Positions 33,758 to 41,663 of a stretch of DNA of 64,000 nucleotides are shown in pieces (the first letter of the stretch is position 1; each line of letters begins with the position of its first letter). The notes below the pieces were generated by a model that did not search any database, was not told where the DNA came from, and saw nothing but the letters and a program-made list of their open reading frames with translations. This DNA comes from an uncultured Rikenellaceae bacterium (GTDB lineage: Bacteria; Bacteroidota; Bacteroidia; Bacteroidales; Rikenellaceae): contig CAMLTW010000010.1 in the NCBI GenBank assembly GCA_946486375.1, positions 1 through 64,000 of the forward strand, read 5' to 3'. The position numbers and the translations under genes were made by a program.

Positions 33758-34765
33758 TTATTTATGGTACTCCACTTCGTTCACCAGCGGACGGTTATCG
33801 CAAAAATCCTGAATGTTCTGCAGGGTGGTTTCCGCAATGTTATCCATGGCTTCCCGGGTAAAAAAGGCCTGATGGGAAGTGACCACCACGTTGTTGAAGG
33901 AAAGGAGCCGCGCCAGCGTGTCGTCGTCGATGATCTTATCCGACTTGTCCTCGTAGAAATAGTCGCCTTCCTCCTCGTAAACGTCCAGTCCGGCGGAACC
34001 GACCTTTTTGTTCTTCAGGGCTTCGATCAGGTCGTTGGTGTGGATCAACTGTCCGCGCCCCGTGTTGATGATCATCACCCCGTCCTTCATTTTGGCAATG
34101 GATTCCGCATTGATGAGGTACCGGGTTTCGTCCGTGAGCGGAGTATGAAGGGAAATAATGTCCGAGCGGCGGTACAGTTCGTCCAGCGTGGTATAAATCA
34201 GGCCTTCCTCTTCGGCAAACGCGGCATCGGGATAAAGATCGTAACCGTACACGGTCATTCCCAGTCCCCGCAGGATGTGAACCAGAATCCTGGCGATTTT
34301 TCCCGTCCCGATGATGCCGACGTTTTTCCCGTGCATGTCGAACCCCATCAGTCCGTGCAGCGAAAAGTTCCCTTCCCGCGTCCGCCAGTAAGCCCGGTAA
34401 ATTTTCCGGTTGAGCGAAAGCATCAGGGCAAGGGCATATTCGGCCACCGCATAGGGGGAATAAGCCGGTACCCGGACCACCGTCAGCTTGCCCAAAGCGG
34501 CCTTCAGGTCCACGTTGTTGAATCCCGCGCAGCGGAGCGCAAGCAGCCTCACGCCGTTTTGCTCCAGCCCGCGGATCACTTCCGCATCCGCGGTGTCGTT
34601 GACGAAGATGCAGACGGCATCCATGCCTTGCGTGAGGACGAGGGTATCCCGGTTCAGGTGTCCCCGGTAGTACCGGATATCGAACCCATAGCGTTCGTTG
34701 GCCCGATCGAAAAACTGCCGGTCGTAAGGCTTGGTTCCGAAAAAAGCGATTTTACAGGTCGTCAT
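33758..34765 (-). CDS. D-lactate dehydrogenase family 2-hydroxyacid dehydrogenase
   Basis: Starting at the ATG at 34765 gives 335 residues, the usual D-LDH length. The NAD loop GIIGTGKIARILVHIL is near residue 150. The catalytic set is complete: Arg in NTGRGQLIHT, Glu in LDVYEEEGDYF, His in VTSHQAFFT. LRCAGFNNVDL is typical of the D-LDH branch, which interconverts pyruvate and D-lactate. The 75-codon upstream extension lacks family similarity. It is monocistronic. Confidence 0.9.
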   Translation of the reverse strand: MTTCKIAFFGTKPYDRQFFDRANERYGFDIRYYRGHLNRDTLVLTQGMDAVCIFVNDTADAEVIRGLEQNGVRLLALRCAGFNNVDLKAALGKLTVVRVPAYSPYAVAEYALALMLSLNRKIYRAYWRTREGNFSLHGLMGFDMHGKNVGIIGTGKIARILVHILRGLGMTVYGYDLYPDAAFAEEEGLIYTTLDELYRRSDIISLHTPLTDETRYLINAESIAKMKDGVMIINTGRGQLIHTNDLIEALKNKKVGSAGLDVYEEEGDYFYEDKSDKIIDDDTLARLLSFNNVVVTSHQAFFTREAMDNIAETTLQNIQDFCDNRPLVNEVEYHK

Positions 34766-34952
34766 ATGGCATTTTGATTTTGCCCCGGAAATATCCGTCG
34801 CGGCAAACCGCGAATCCCCGGAGATACGAATCCTCTCGAATTCGTCCGCATCCCGGCAAGATACGCGCCAAAATCGACCGGGAAACGGTTTTCCGCTCCC
34901 GTACCGTTTCATCCGGAAAAGCGGGCGGTCATGTTTCGACCTGCCGCCTGCC

Positions 34953-34986
34953 AAAAAGAAAGCCGTTCCGAAAGATTCGGAGCGGC
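34953..34986 (-). terminator. intrinsic terminator after the DUF2693 gene
   Basis: On the minus strand an 11-bp stem (34976-34986 with 34962-34972) with a 3-base loop is followed by TTTCTTTTT. It lies about 30 bases past the stop at 35018. Confidence 0.8.
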
Positions 34987-35017
34987 CCATTCCGGTCGGT
35001 GCTGCAAAAAAACGGTT

Positions 35018-35341
35018 TCAGTAAACCGTAATCAAATTTTCGATGCGGAAGCATCGGAAAGACCGCGCCTCCATGTCGTAATAGACGAATGTCCGGATAT
35101 TTTCCGGGCGGGTGGTTTTCGGCACGTACTTCACATCTTTCAACGTTCCCCGGGCCTTGCGCAGGGAACCGTCCGTCTTTTCGTAAGCGAACCGGACGAC
35201 GCCCCGTTCCATGGCTTTCTCCAGCCGGAAGAGCGCCCAGGATTTCGCCAGGCATACTTCGAATGTTTTTCCGGTAGCCTCCCGGATTTCGTACGCCCTG
35301 CGGAACACTTTCGTTCTGAATGCATGATCTGTCGGTTTCAT
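35018..35341 (-). CDS. DUF2693 (SH3 beta-barrel fold) protein
   Basis: The start at 35341 is set by a strong GGAGGAG ribosome-binding site and gives 107 residues. The sequence follows the DUF2693 layout: a helical N-terminus (FRRAYEIREATGKTFEVCLAKSWALFRL), a strand block VVRFAYEKTDGSLRKARGTL, and a final YYDMEARSFRCFRIENLI. Such proteins are common on Bacteroidetes chromosomes and mobile elements, and their role is unknown. It has its own terminator and lies near a long palindrome at 35431. Confidence 0.8.
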   Translation of the reverse strand: MKPTDHAFRTKVFRRAYEIREATGKTFEVCLAKSWALFRLEKAMERGVVRFAYEKTDGSLRKARGTLKDVKYVPKTTRPENIRTFVYYDMEARSFRCFRIENLITVY

Positions 35342-35430
35342 ATTTTTTCTCCTCCTCGGAAGGAGTGTGTTTTTATGCGGATTCAACATAAGTCATATAC
35401 TTGAATTTTACATAGATATAACGAAAAACA

Positions 35431-35456
35431 ACCTGTTTTTATGCATAAAAACAGGT
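35431..35456. promoter_or_regulatory. 26-base perfect palindrome
   Basis: ACCTGTTTTTATG is followed directly by its exact reverse complement, ending ACAGGT. It lies 90 bases upstream of the DUF2693 start and about 230 bases after the GH28 stop. It could be an operator for a dimeric regulator or a terminator; on the plus strand it is followed by ATTTTTC. Confidence 0.55.
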
Positions 35457-35684
35457 ATTTTTCATTCTTTTCCGACTTTCCGTCCCGGCAAAAAAGTCCT
35501 GCAAAAAACAAGCCGCGGCCCCCGAATCCGGGGGGCCGTACAATCCAAACGAACCGTAAAGAAAAAATGGAGGACAGCGGAAAGAGAGCCGGCAACGATT
35601 GCATGCACGATATGCCTGCAGGTACCCGTCCTCCCCTTGCAAAACGCGCTGAAACGAACAGGCCGTCCCGTTATCTTTTGTCGG

Positions 35685-37208
35685 CTAAAATTTCACACGG
35701 TGAATACCCGTCGTGTCCACAGCGGTCGATCCCGCTACGGTCACGGTTCGAACGCCTGAGGGAAGAGCCAACCGGACATCCCGAAAAGTCACATTTTGAG
35801 CCTCTCGTACGGTAATTCCTTCCTCTGCCTCGAACGACACTTCTTCCACGGATACATTTTGCAGTTTCATCTCCGGAAGCCCGTTGAAAAGCATGGCGGT
35901 GCCGATCCCGGTTCCGGTAATGTTCCGGACAAAGAGATTCCGGAACACCGGCGTCCCTTCCGTAACCGGCGGCACCGAATCGCCGGGCGAAAACCGCTTT
36001 TTGTAATATAGGTCGAAAAGCAGCGCCTCCCCCGGTATGTCGGTCATGGAAATGTTTTCGATCCAGATGTTCTCCACCACACCCCCACGCCCCCGCTGGC
36101 TCTTGAAACGCAGTCCCACGTCGGTGCCGATGAAAGTGCAATTCCTGACTACCGTCCGATTCACTCCCCCCGACATTTCACTGCCCACCACGAATCCCCC
36201 GTGACCGTGATAAACCGTACAACCGTCGACAAGCAGATTTTTCGCAGGCACGCCCCGTCTTCGGCCCGCTTCATCCACCCCCGATTTTACGCAAATGGCA
36301 TCGTCTCCGACATCGAAGCTGCTGCTGACGATCAGCACCCGGTCGCAAGATTCGATGTCGATACCGTCTCCGTTCTGCGAATACCACGGATTCCGGACGG
36401 TCACGCCGTCCACCGTCAGATTCTCGCACAACAGGGGATGTAGGTTCCATTCCGGGGAATTCTGAAACGTAACTCCCTGCAGAAGCACGTTCCTGCATCC
36501 GGTCAATTTTACCATGGCGGAACGGAAAAAGGCATGATAGGCCTTCCGTTCAGCCGAGGTCATAACTTCGAGCGTCTCCGGTTTATTATTGTTGAGCTTC
36601 AGGTAGGCATCCAGCGCACCCTGCGTCGGGAACCAAACCGTTCCGCTCTTTTTTTCATAGGTAACGCCCCCGGAAGCGACCAGAGCGTCCCATTGACCGG
36701 GCGTGAGCTTGGAACGATCCACGGGCCGCCACGCATCCCCGCCTCCGTCGATGATCCCTTCCCCCACGATGGCTATGTTGGTCAGTCTGGTTCCGGTGAT
36801 GTTGGAAAGGGCCTTGACCGTACTTCTTGCCCCGTAAGTGGTGACAATCAGCGGATAGTCTTCGAAATTCCGGCTGAATTTCAGCAGGGCGCCCCGTTCC
36901 AGTTCCAGACGGATATTGTCCTTCAACACGACGGGGCCCGTCAGCCAGATGCCTGCCGGAATCCGCAGCGTGCCCCCTCCCCCGGAAGCCAGTTCTTCGA
37001 TGACCCTGCGGATGGCAACCGTATTGGAAACAAGACCGCCCGGCAAGCCCCCGCATTCGGAAAGCGTCAGCGTCCGTTCCGGAAAAACGGGAACCACGAC
37101 CTGCGGCATATCGAATGGCAAATGACGGTAGTACCGTCCGTAATCTTCCTGAGCGTGTACCACTCCGACGACAAATGTCGCCGACAGCAAGAGCAAAAGT
37201 TTTTTCAT
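35685..37208 (-). CDS. secreted GH28 polygalacturonase
   Basis: Starting at 37208 gives 507 residues with a signal peptide (MKKLLLLLSATFVVGVVHAQ). A GH28 right-handed beta-helix follows. The catalytic acidic residues are in QNGDGIDIES (Asp281, Asp284 region) and VGDDAICVKSG (Asp302, Asp303). The conserved HGHGG (334-338) and RFK (367-369) motifs are intact. The enzyme should cut polygalacturonan-type or related pectin substrates in the periplasm or at the surface. No SusC/SusD pair is adjacent, so this is not a classical PUL. A consensus promoter precedes it. Confidence 0.93.
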   Translation of the reverse strand: MKKLLLLLSATFVVGVVHAQEDYGRYYRHLPFDMPQVVVPVFPERTLTLSECGGLPGGLVSNTVAIRRVIEELASGGGGTLRIPAGIWLTGPVVLKDNIRLELERGALLKFSRNFEDYPLIVTTYGARSTVKALSNITGTRLTNIAIVGEGIIDGGGDAWRPVDRSKLTPGQWDALVASGGVTYEKKSGTVWFPTQGALDAYLKLNNNKPETLEVMTSAERKAYHAFFRSAMVKLTGCRNVLLQGVTFQNSPEWNLHPLLCENLTVDGVTVRNPWYSQNGDGIDIESCDRVLIVSSSFDVGDDAICVKSGVDEAGRRRGVPAKNLLVDGCTVYHGHGGFVVGSEMSGGVNRTVVRNCTFIGTDVGLRFKSQRGRGGVVENIWIENISMTDIPGEALLFDLYYKKRFSPGDSVPPVTEGTPVFRNLFVRNITGTGIGTAMLFNGLPEMKLQNVSVEEVSFEAEEGITVREAQNVTFRDVRLALPSGVRTVTVAGSTAVDTTGIHRVKF

Positions 37209-37254
37209 CGTTTCCATTTGTTTTGCGGCTTCCCGAAACGGGGCACTCCTTTTG

Positions 37255-37262
37255 CAAAAATA
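37255..37262 (-). promoter_or_regulatory. Bacteroidetes -7 element TATTTTTG (GH28 gene)
   Basis: Exact minus-strand TAnnTTTG, 46 bases before the ATG at 37208. It supports that start over the longer frame from 37385. Confidence 0.65.
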
Positions 37263-37392
37263 ACGGAAAATCGTTCCCGGAAAAGTTTTCGGGAACGAAT
37301 CCGGCCCTTCTTCCGTCTTTCCGGCTGCGGCTTTCCTGTCGGAACAAACAAAGAAAGAGTTTTCCCCGGAAGCGGCCCGGCACAATATTTAC

Positions 37393-37400
37393 TATCTTTG
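37393..37400 (+). promoter_or_regulatory. Bacteroidetes -7 element TATCTTTG (lytic transglycosylase)
   Basis: Exact TAnnTTTG, 24 bases before the ATG at 37425. It sets that start rather than the long frame that opens at 36534 inside the GH28 gene. Confidence 0.65.
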
Positions 37401-37424
37401 TACGTCTTATCGAAAAACCGCACC

Positions 37425-38342
37425 ATGAAACATCCGATGCTGATCCTGGCCGTTACGGCCTTCGCATTCGCCTGCACGCAGCCCGAAACGGCGGCACAGC
37501 CTTCGACACAAACAGGAACGGAAACCTATGCTCCGGTCATCGTTCCCGAACTGCCCCGTTCGCTGGAATTCGCCGGAGAACGGGTGCCGCTGGAAAACTA
37601 CGACACGCGCGAAAGCCTGATCCGGGAATTGCTGACCACTTCCTATCTGCATTCCCGCACCATGCAAACGTTTCTCGCCACCCGACGCTATTTCCCGATC
37701 ATCGAACCGATTCTGAAAAAGAACGGGGTTCCGGAAGATTTCAAATACCTCTGCATGGCGGAAAGCGGACTGAACCCCAACGTCAGTTCCCCGGCCGGAG
37801 CCGGAGGATTGTGGCAGCTGATGCCCGCCTATGCCAGAGAAAAAGGGCTTTATATCGGGGGCGGCGTGGATGAACGGTTCCACATCGAAAAATCCACCGA
37901 AGCCGCCTGCAAATATCTGCTGGAAGCCAAGGAACGTTTCGGAAGCTGGACGCTGGCCGCCGCTTCCTACAACGTGGGAATGGCCGGACTGGCCCGAAGG
38001 CTGGAGAAGCAGGGAGTCGATTCCTATTACGATCTGTTCCTGCCGGAAGAAACGCTTCGCTACGTGTTCCGGATCCTGGCCTTCAAGATGATGACGGCAG
38101 ATCCGTCGGCTTACGGCTATCGGATCGAAGAAGAGGATTACTACCGCCCGCTGCCCGAATCTCGGGAAGTGGAAGCGGCCGGAACCGACATCGACTGGTC
38201 GGCAGTCGGAAAGGCGGAAGGAACCAACTATAAAATGCTGCGGGTGCTGAACCCCTGGATCCGGGACTACAATTACAGGAACAAAACGCCGCGTACCTTC
38301 GTCCTGAAAGTGCCGGCAGCCGGATTCAGCCGGGCACAATAA
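37425..38342 (+). CDS. lytic murein transglycosylase lipoprotein (SLT domain)
   Basis: The 305-residue protein has a lipobox AFAC (Cys17), then an SLT goose-lysozyme-like domain. The catalytic Glu is in LCMAESGLNPN (Glu113), followed by AGAGGLWQLMPAYARE and the AAASYNVGMAGL signature. It should cleave peptidoglycan glycan strands with 1,6-anhydro ends at the outer membrane. It resembles MltD but lacks C-terminal LysM repeats. Confidence 0.92.
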   Translation: MKHPMLILAVTAFAFACTQPETAAQPSTQTGTETYAPVIVPELPRSLEFAGERVPLENYDTRESLIRELLTTSYLHSRTMQTFLATRRYFPIIEPILKKNGVPEDFKYLCMAESGLNPNVSSPAGAGGLWQLMPAYAREKGLYIGGGVDERFHIEKSTEAACKYLLEAKERFGSWTLAAASYNVGMAGLARRLEKQGVDSYYDLFLPEETLRYVFRILAFKMMTADPSAYGYRIEEEDYYRPLPESREVEAAGTDIDWSAVGKAEGTNYKMLRVLNPWIRDYNYRNKTPRTFVLKVPAAGFSRAQ

Positions 38343-38390
38343 AACGTTTTATCGGACAAACGAAGGCTTCGCATCGAAGCCCGGAAAAGC

Positions 38391-38423
38391 AAAACGCACC
38401 GGCTTCGGGCCGGTGCGTTTTTG
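38391..38423. terminator. intrinsic terminator between convergent genes
   Basis: A 13-bp perfect stem (38391-38403 with 38409-38421) with loop TTCGG runs into T on the plus strand and, because the arm begins AAAA, into T on the minus strand. It serves the transglycosylase and the nitroreductase units. Confidence 0.85.
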
Positions 38424-38446
38424 CATAAACGACCTATCCTAAAGAA

Positions 38447-39202
38447 TCATCGGTTTCCGCCGATCTCGATTTCCTGTCCGGCCAGATACGGTCCCAAATC
38501 TTTGGCCTTTTCCAGCCGGTGATAATCCAGGATATGCCCCGTCCAGTCGTTGTCGGTTTTGTCTCCCGTCCGCTCCCGGTTGTAGGCGGTTACGAGTTCG
38601 TCGTAGGCGGTCAGTTCTCCGGCAAGCGTTTTATCGTCCGGATACCAGTTTTCATGCACTACCACGGGCATGGGACGTTTCGGTTTCATGTCCGGAAACT
38701 CGTTCGGATACCCCACGGCCAGGCCGCAAACGATGGCCACTTTATCCGGAAGTCCCAAAATACGGGAAGTTGCTGCCGGATCGGCTGTGCGGGCATACCC
38801 GATGCAGCAACACCCCAGCCCCAGAGCTTCGGCCGCTACTACTGCATTCTGCATGGCCAGCGCCGCATCGATCACTCCTACCGTATACCCGTTCAGGGTA
38901 TTCTGGAAGTCGGGAAACTCCAGTCCTTTGGCCTTCGCAGCCACTTCGAGCTGATGAAAATCCACGCAGAACACGAAGAAAACCGCAGAGGTTTTCACCT
39001 GCTTTTGCCCCATGATGTCATAGAGCTTCAGCTTGATTTCGGGATCGGTCACCGCCACCACGGAAAATTGCTGACCGTTGTAGCTGGTCGCCGTATTGCG
39101 GATGGCTTTGTAAATGAATTCCAGTTTTTCCGGCTCGATCGGACGCCTTTCGTAGCGGCGCACCGAGCGGCGGTTCAGCAAAACATCGTCTACTGTTTTC
39201 AT
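38447..39202 (-). CDS. NADPH-dependent nitroreductase (NfsA/FRP type)
   Basis: The 251-residue FMN enzyme starts with the typical RRSVRRYERRPIEPEKLE FMN-phosphate loop. NTATSYNGQQFSVVAV and LGLGCCCIGYAR are further flavin contacts and GLAVGYPNE closes the core. It reduces nitro compounds or quinones. It is the last gene of a minus-strand string (yicC, gmk, nadD, TPR, this), 4 bases after the TPR gene. Confidence 0.92.
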   Translation of the reverse strand: MKTVDDVLLNRRSVRRYERRPIEPEKLEFIYKAIRNTATSYNGQQFSVVAVTDPEIKLKLYDIMGQKQVKTSAVFFVFCVDFHQLEVAAKAKGLEFPDFQNTLNGYTVGVIDAALAMQNAVVAAEALGLGCCCIGYARTADPAATSRILGLPDKVAIVCGLAVGYPNEFPDMKPKRPMPVVVHENWYPDDKTLAGELTAYDELVTAYNRERTGDKTDNDWTGHILDYHRLEKAKDLGPYLAGQEIEIGGNR

Positions 39203-39206
39203 ATGC

Positions 39207-39458
39207 TTACGGATTATAAATATCGTTATATCGGTATTCCAGTATTTCCCGGATCATGGCCGCATGCGCGGCGGCCTCGCCGTCTTCCGGACGGAGTTCC
39301 GAAGCCCGGATGAAATCGTTGAGCGCTTCCGGGAAAAGCCCCCGTTCCCGGTAAAGCCGTCCCCGGCGCATGTAAAGTTCGTAATCCTCCGGAGCCGCTT
39401 CCAGCGCTTCCGTCAACCGGACAATCTCGTCATTTTCCCGCGGTTCCATACAATCCAT
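39207..39458 (-). CDS. small TPR protein
   Basis: The 83-residue protein contains about two tetratricopeptide repeats: DEIVRLTEALEAAPEDYELYM, then RRGRLYRERGLFPEALNDFIRASELRPEDG (given by landmarks only), followed by a C-terminal helix. TPRs mediate protein contacts; the partner is unknown. Its first 29 bases overlap the end of nadD, so it is translationally linked to it. An alternative ATG is 3 codons in. Confidence 0.75.
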   Translation of the reverse strand: MDCMEPRENDEIVRLTEALEAAPEDYELYMRRGRLYRERGLFPEALNDFIRASELRPEDGEAAAHAAMIREILEYRYNDIYNP

Positions 39459-40041
39459 GCTTTACGATATATGCATAAACTCCCGGCGGCAAAAGGGCCG
39501 GAACAGGCGCACCTTCCGCCAGCCATTCCCGCAACCGGGTGGAACTGATGTCCAACAGAGGCGCTTCCGCCAACCGTACGAAATTTCCGGCGGAAAGCCC
39601 GCCCGTCGGTTCCGGCGCTTCTCCGCTTCGGGGATACACAAATATCCTGCAACGATCCAGAATCACGGCGGACTCCTTCCATTTCCCCACTTCGGCAGCG
39701 TTGTCCGCTCCCATCAGCAGGGAAAATTCCCGGTCGGGGCAGTCCGTCCACAATCTCCGCAGGGTGTGCACCGTATAGGAAGGCTGCGGCAACCCGAACT
39801 CCGCGTCGCAAACCTTCAGCCGGTCTTCCAGCCCGCTACCGGCTACCGCCAGCCGTGCCATTTCCAGCCGCTGCCGCCCGTCGGCCAAGACCGCTCCCTC
39901 CTTGAACGGATTGTGAGGAGAAACCACCAGCCACATTTCCGCTTCCGGCTCGGCCAACAGCATGTAATTGGCGATTGCCAGATGCCCGATATGCACCGGA
40001 TTGAACGAGCCGAAATAAAGGATGGTCTGTTTCTTCGCCAT
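39430..40041 (-). CDS. nadD: nicotinate-nucleotide adenylyltransferase
   Basis: The 203-residue enzyme makes nicotinate adenine dinucleotide from NaMN and ATP. The nucleotidyltransferase motifs are FGSFNPVHIGHLAIA near residue 10 and ISSTRLREWL near the C-terminus; VVSPHNPFK is the substrate loop. The ATG at 40041 removes a long unrelated extension. It lies 68 bases after gmk in the same operon. Confidence 0.95.
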   Translation of the reverse strand: MAKKQTILYFGSFNPVHIGHLAIANYMLLAEPEAEMWLVVSPHNPFKEGAVLADGRQRLEMARLAVAGSGLEDRLKVCDAEFGLPQPSYTVHTLRRLWTDCPDREFSLLMGADNAAEVGKWKESAVILDRCRIFVYPRSGEAPEPTGGLSAGNFVRLAEAPLLDISSTRLREWLAEGAPVPALLPPGVYAYIVKHGLYGTAGK

Positions 40042-40109
40042 AGTGTCGCCCGCAGGTCGTTTTTCCGGTTGTCCCGTTCCCGATTCCGGCAACGAGACGT
40101 TTCCGAAAC

Positions 40110-40673
40110 TTATTTCAAAAAATCCCGGATCAGCGTCTCGGCTTCCCGCTTCGCTTTTTCCAAATCGTCGTTCACGATGACGCGGTCGAATCGGGGAGCA
40201 TATTCCAACTCCTCTTGCGCCTTGTCCACCCGTTTGCGGATGGTTTCCGGAGAATCGGTGCCGCGGGCGATCAGCCTCCGTTCCAGTTCCTCCACGGACG
40301 GAGGCATCACGAAAAGGGCCAGCGCCCGGTCGCCGAACCGTTTTTTGAGATTCACGCCTCCCTTGACGTCGATGTCGAAAATGATGACGTTCCCCTTCTC
40401 CCAGATTCGCTGCACCTCGGATTTCAGCGTTCCGTACCGGCATCCCGGGTAAACCTCCTCCCATTCCACGAACTCTCCCGCCCCGGCCCGCCGGACGAAT
40501 TCGTCGTAACTCAAAAAATAATACTCCTTTCCGTGCACCTCCGTACCCCGCGGCGCCCGACAGGTGGCCGACACCGAAAACTCCAGCTCCGGGAACACAC
40601 CCAGCAAATGATTGACGATGGTGCTTTTTCCGGCCCCCGAAGGAGCGGAGAATATGACGACTTTTCCTTCCAT
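40110..40673 (-). CDS. gmk: guanylate kinase
   Basis: The 187-residue kinase phosphorylates GMP to GDP. The P-loop FSAPSGAGKST is at residues 8-18, and the GMP-binding block SATCRAPRGTEVHGKEYYF and GTLKSEVQRIWEKG follow. RLIARGTDSPETIRKR is the lid. MEGKVVIFS at 40673 is the family-typical start. It is 68 bases after yicC, so the operon order yicC-gmk-nadD is the common Bacteroidetes order. Confidence 0.96.
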   Translation of the reverse strand: MEGKVVIFSAPSGAGKSTIVNHLLGVFPELEFSVSATCRAPRGTEVHGKEYYFLSYDEFVRRAGAGEFVEWEEVYPGCRYGTLKSEVQRIWEKGNVIIFDIDVKGGVNLKKRFGDRALALFVMPPSVEELERRLIARGTDSPETIRKRVDKAQEELEYAPRFDRVIVNDDLEKAKREAETLIRDFLK

Positions 40674-40741
40674 GATCCGATCTTTTCCGCTGCCATTTCC
40701 CGGCAGCATTCCGTTTCTCCGCTGTTCGCAGACTCGGCGCC

Positions 40742-41626
40742 TTACAGCAGATTCAACAGTTGTTCCTTGATTTTTTCCAGTTCATCCTTCATCTGCACGA
40801 CGATACGCTGAATGTCGGCCTGATTGGCCTTCGACCCCAGCGTATTGATTTCGCGACCGATCTCCTGTGCGATGAAACCCAGTTTCCGGCCCGGCTCTTC
40901 CTCCCCGCGGGCCACTTCCCGGAAATAACGGCAATGGTTCTTCAGGCGCACTTTTTCTTCCGTCACGTCCAGCTTTTCCAGGTAATAGATCATCTCCTGC
41001 TCCAGCCGGTTGGAATCCACCGGAATGTTCATCGCCTCGATGTTTTCCCGGATCCGGGCCTTGATGGTCACCGTCCGTTCCTTTTCATAAGGCTCCACGC
41101 CGCCCAACAGTTCTTCGATTTTATCCACCCGTTTCAACAGGTCGGCGATCAGAATTTCCCCTTCCTGCTGCCGGAAGGCATCCAGCCGGTCGAGCGCTTC
41201 GGTTACCGTCCGGCGCAGAGCGGCGATTTCCTCCTCCGGAATGACCGCCGCATCGTTCTGCACTACTTCCGGCAAACGCAAAATAGCCGGAACCACGGCG
41301 GCCTGCAGGTCGTTGTCCCCCCACGCCAATCCGTCCGCGGAACAGATTTCCCTCAACTGCCGTAAATAGTCCGCAAAGGCGAGCCGGTTGATGGTCACCG
41401 TTCCGGCCCCGTCCGTCACCTCGTAGGAAACGGTGATGTCCGCTTTTCCGCGTTTCAGCCGTCGGGACGCATCGCTCCGGATTTCGTATTCCGTTTGCCG
41501 GTAAACGGCCGGTATCCTTACCGAAAGGTCGAGTTGCTTGCTGTTGAGGGAACGGATCTCGGCCGTAATCTTCTTTCCGTTCACCACGGTTTCGGCCTTG
41601 CCGTAACCGGTCATCGACTTTATCAT
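40742..41626 (-). CDS. yicC: YicC family endoribonuclease
   Basis: The 294-residue protein has the YicC-like N-terminal domain (MIKSMTGYGKAE, IRSLNSKQLDLSVRIP) and the DUF1732 C-terminal domain ending in EIGREINTLGSKANQADIQ and VVQMKDELEKIKEQLLN. YicC proteins cleave RNA and promote decay of specific small RNAs in E. coli. It begins the operon under a consensus promoter. Confidence 0.93.
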   Translation of the reverse strand: MIKSMTGYGKAETVVNGKKITAEIRSLNSKQLDLSVRIPAVYRQTEYEIRSDASRRLKRGKADITVSYEVTDGAGTVTINRLAFADYLRQLREICSADGLAWGDNDLQAAVVPAILRLPEVVQNDAAVIPEEEIAALRRTVTEALDRLDAFRQQEGEILIADLLKRVDKIEELLGGVEPYEKERTVTIKARIRENIEAMNIPVDSNRLEQEMIYYLEKLDVTEEKVRLKNHCRYFREVARGEEEPGRKLGFIAQEIGREINTLGSKANQADIQRIVVQMKDELEKIKEQLLNLL

Positions 41627-41654
41627 TTTCCTTGTGTCTTTTTTAACCGAATGA

Positions 41655-41662
41655 CAAAGATA
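41655..41662 (-). promoter_or_regulatory. Bacteroidetes -7 element TATCTTTG (yicC operon)
   Basis: Exact TAnnTTTG, 29 bases before the yicC ATG and only one base from the end of the upstream MATE gene, so the operon can be transcribed separately from it. Confidence 0.65.
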
Positions 41663-41663
41663 A

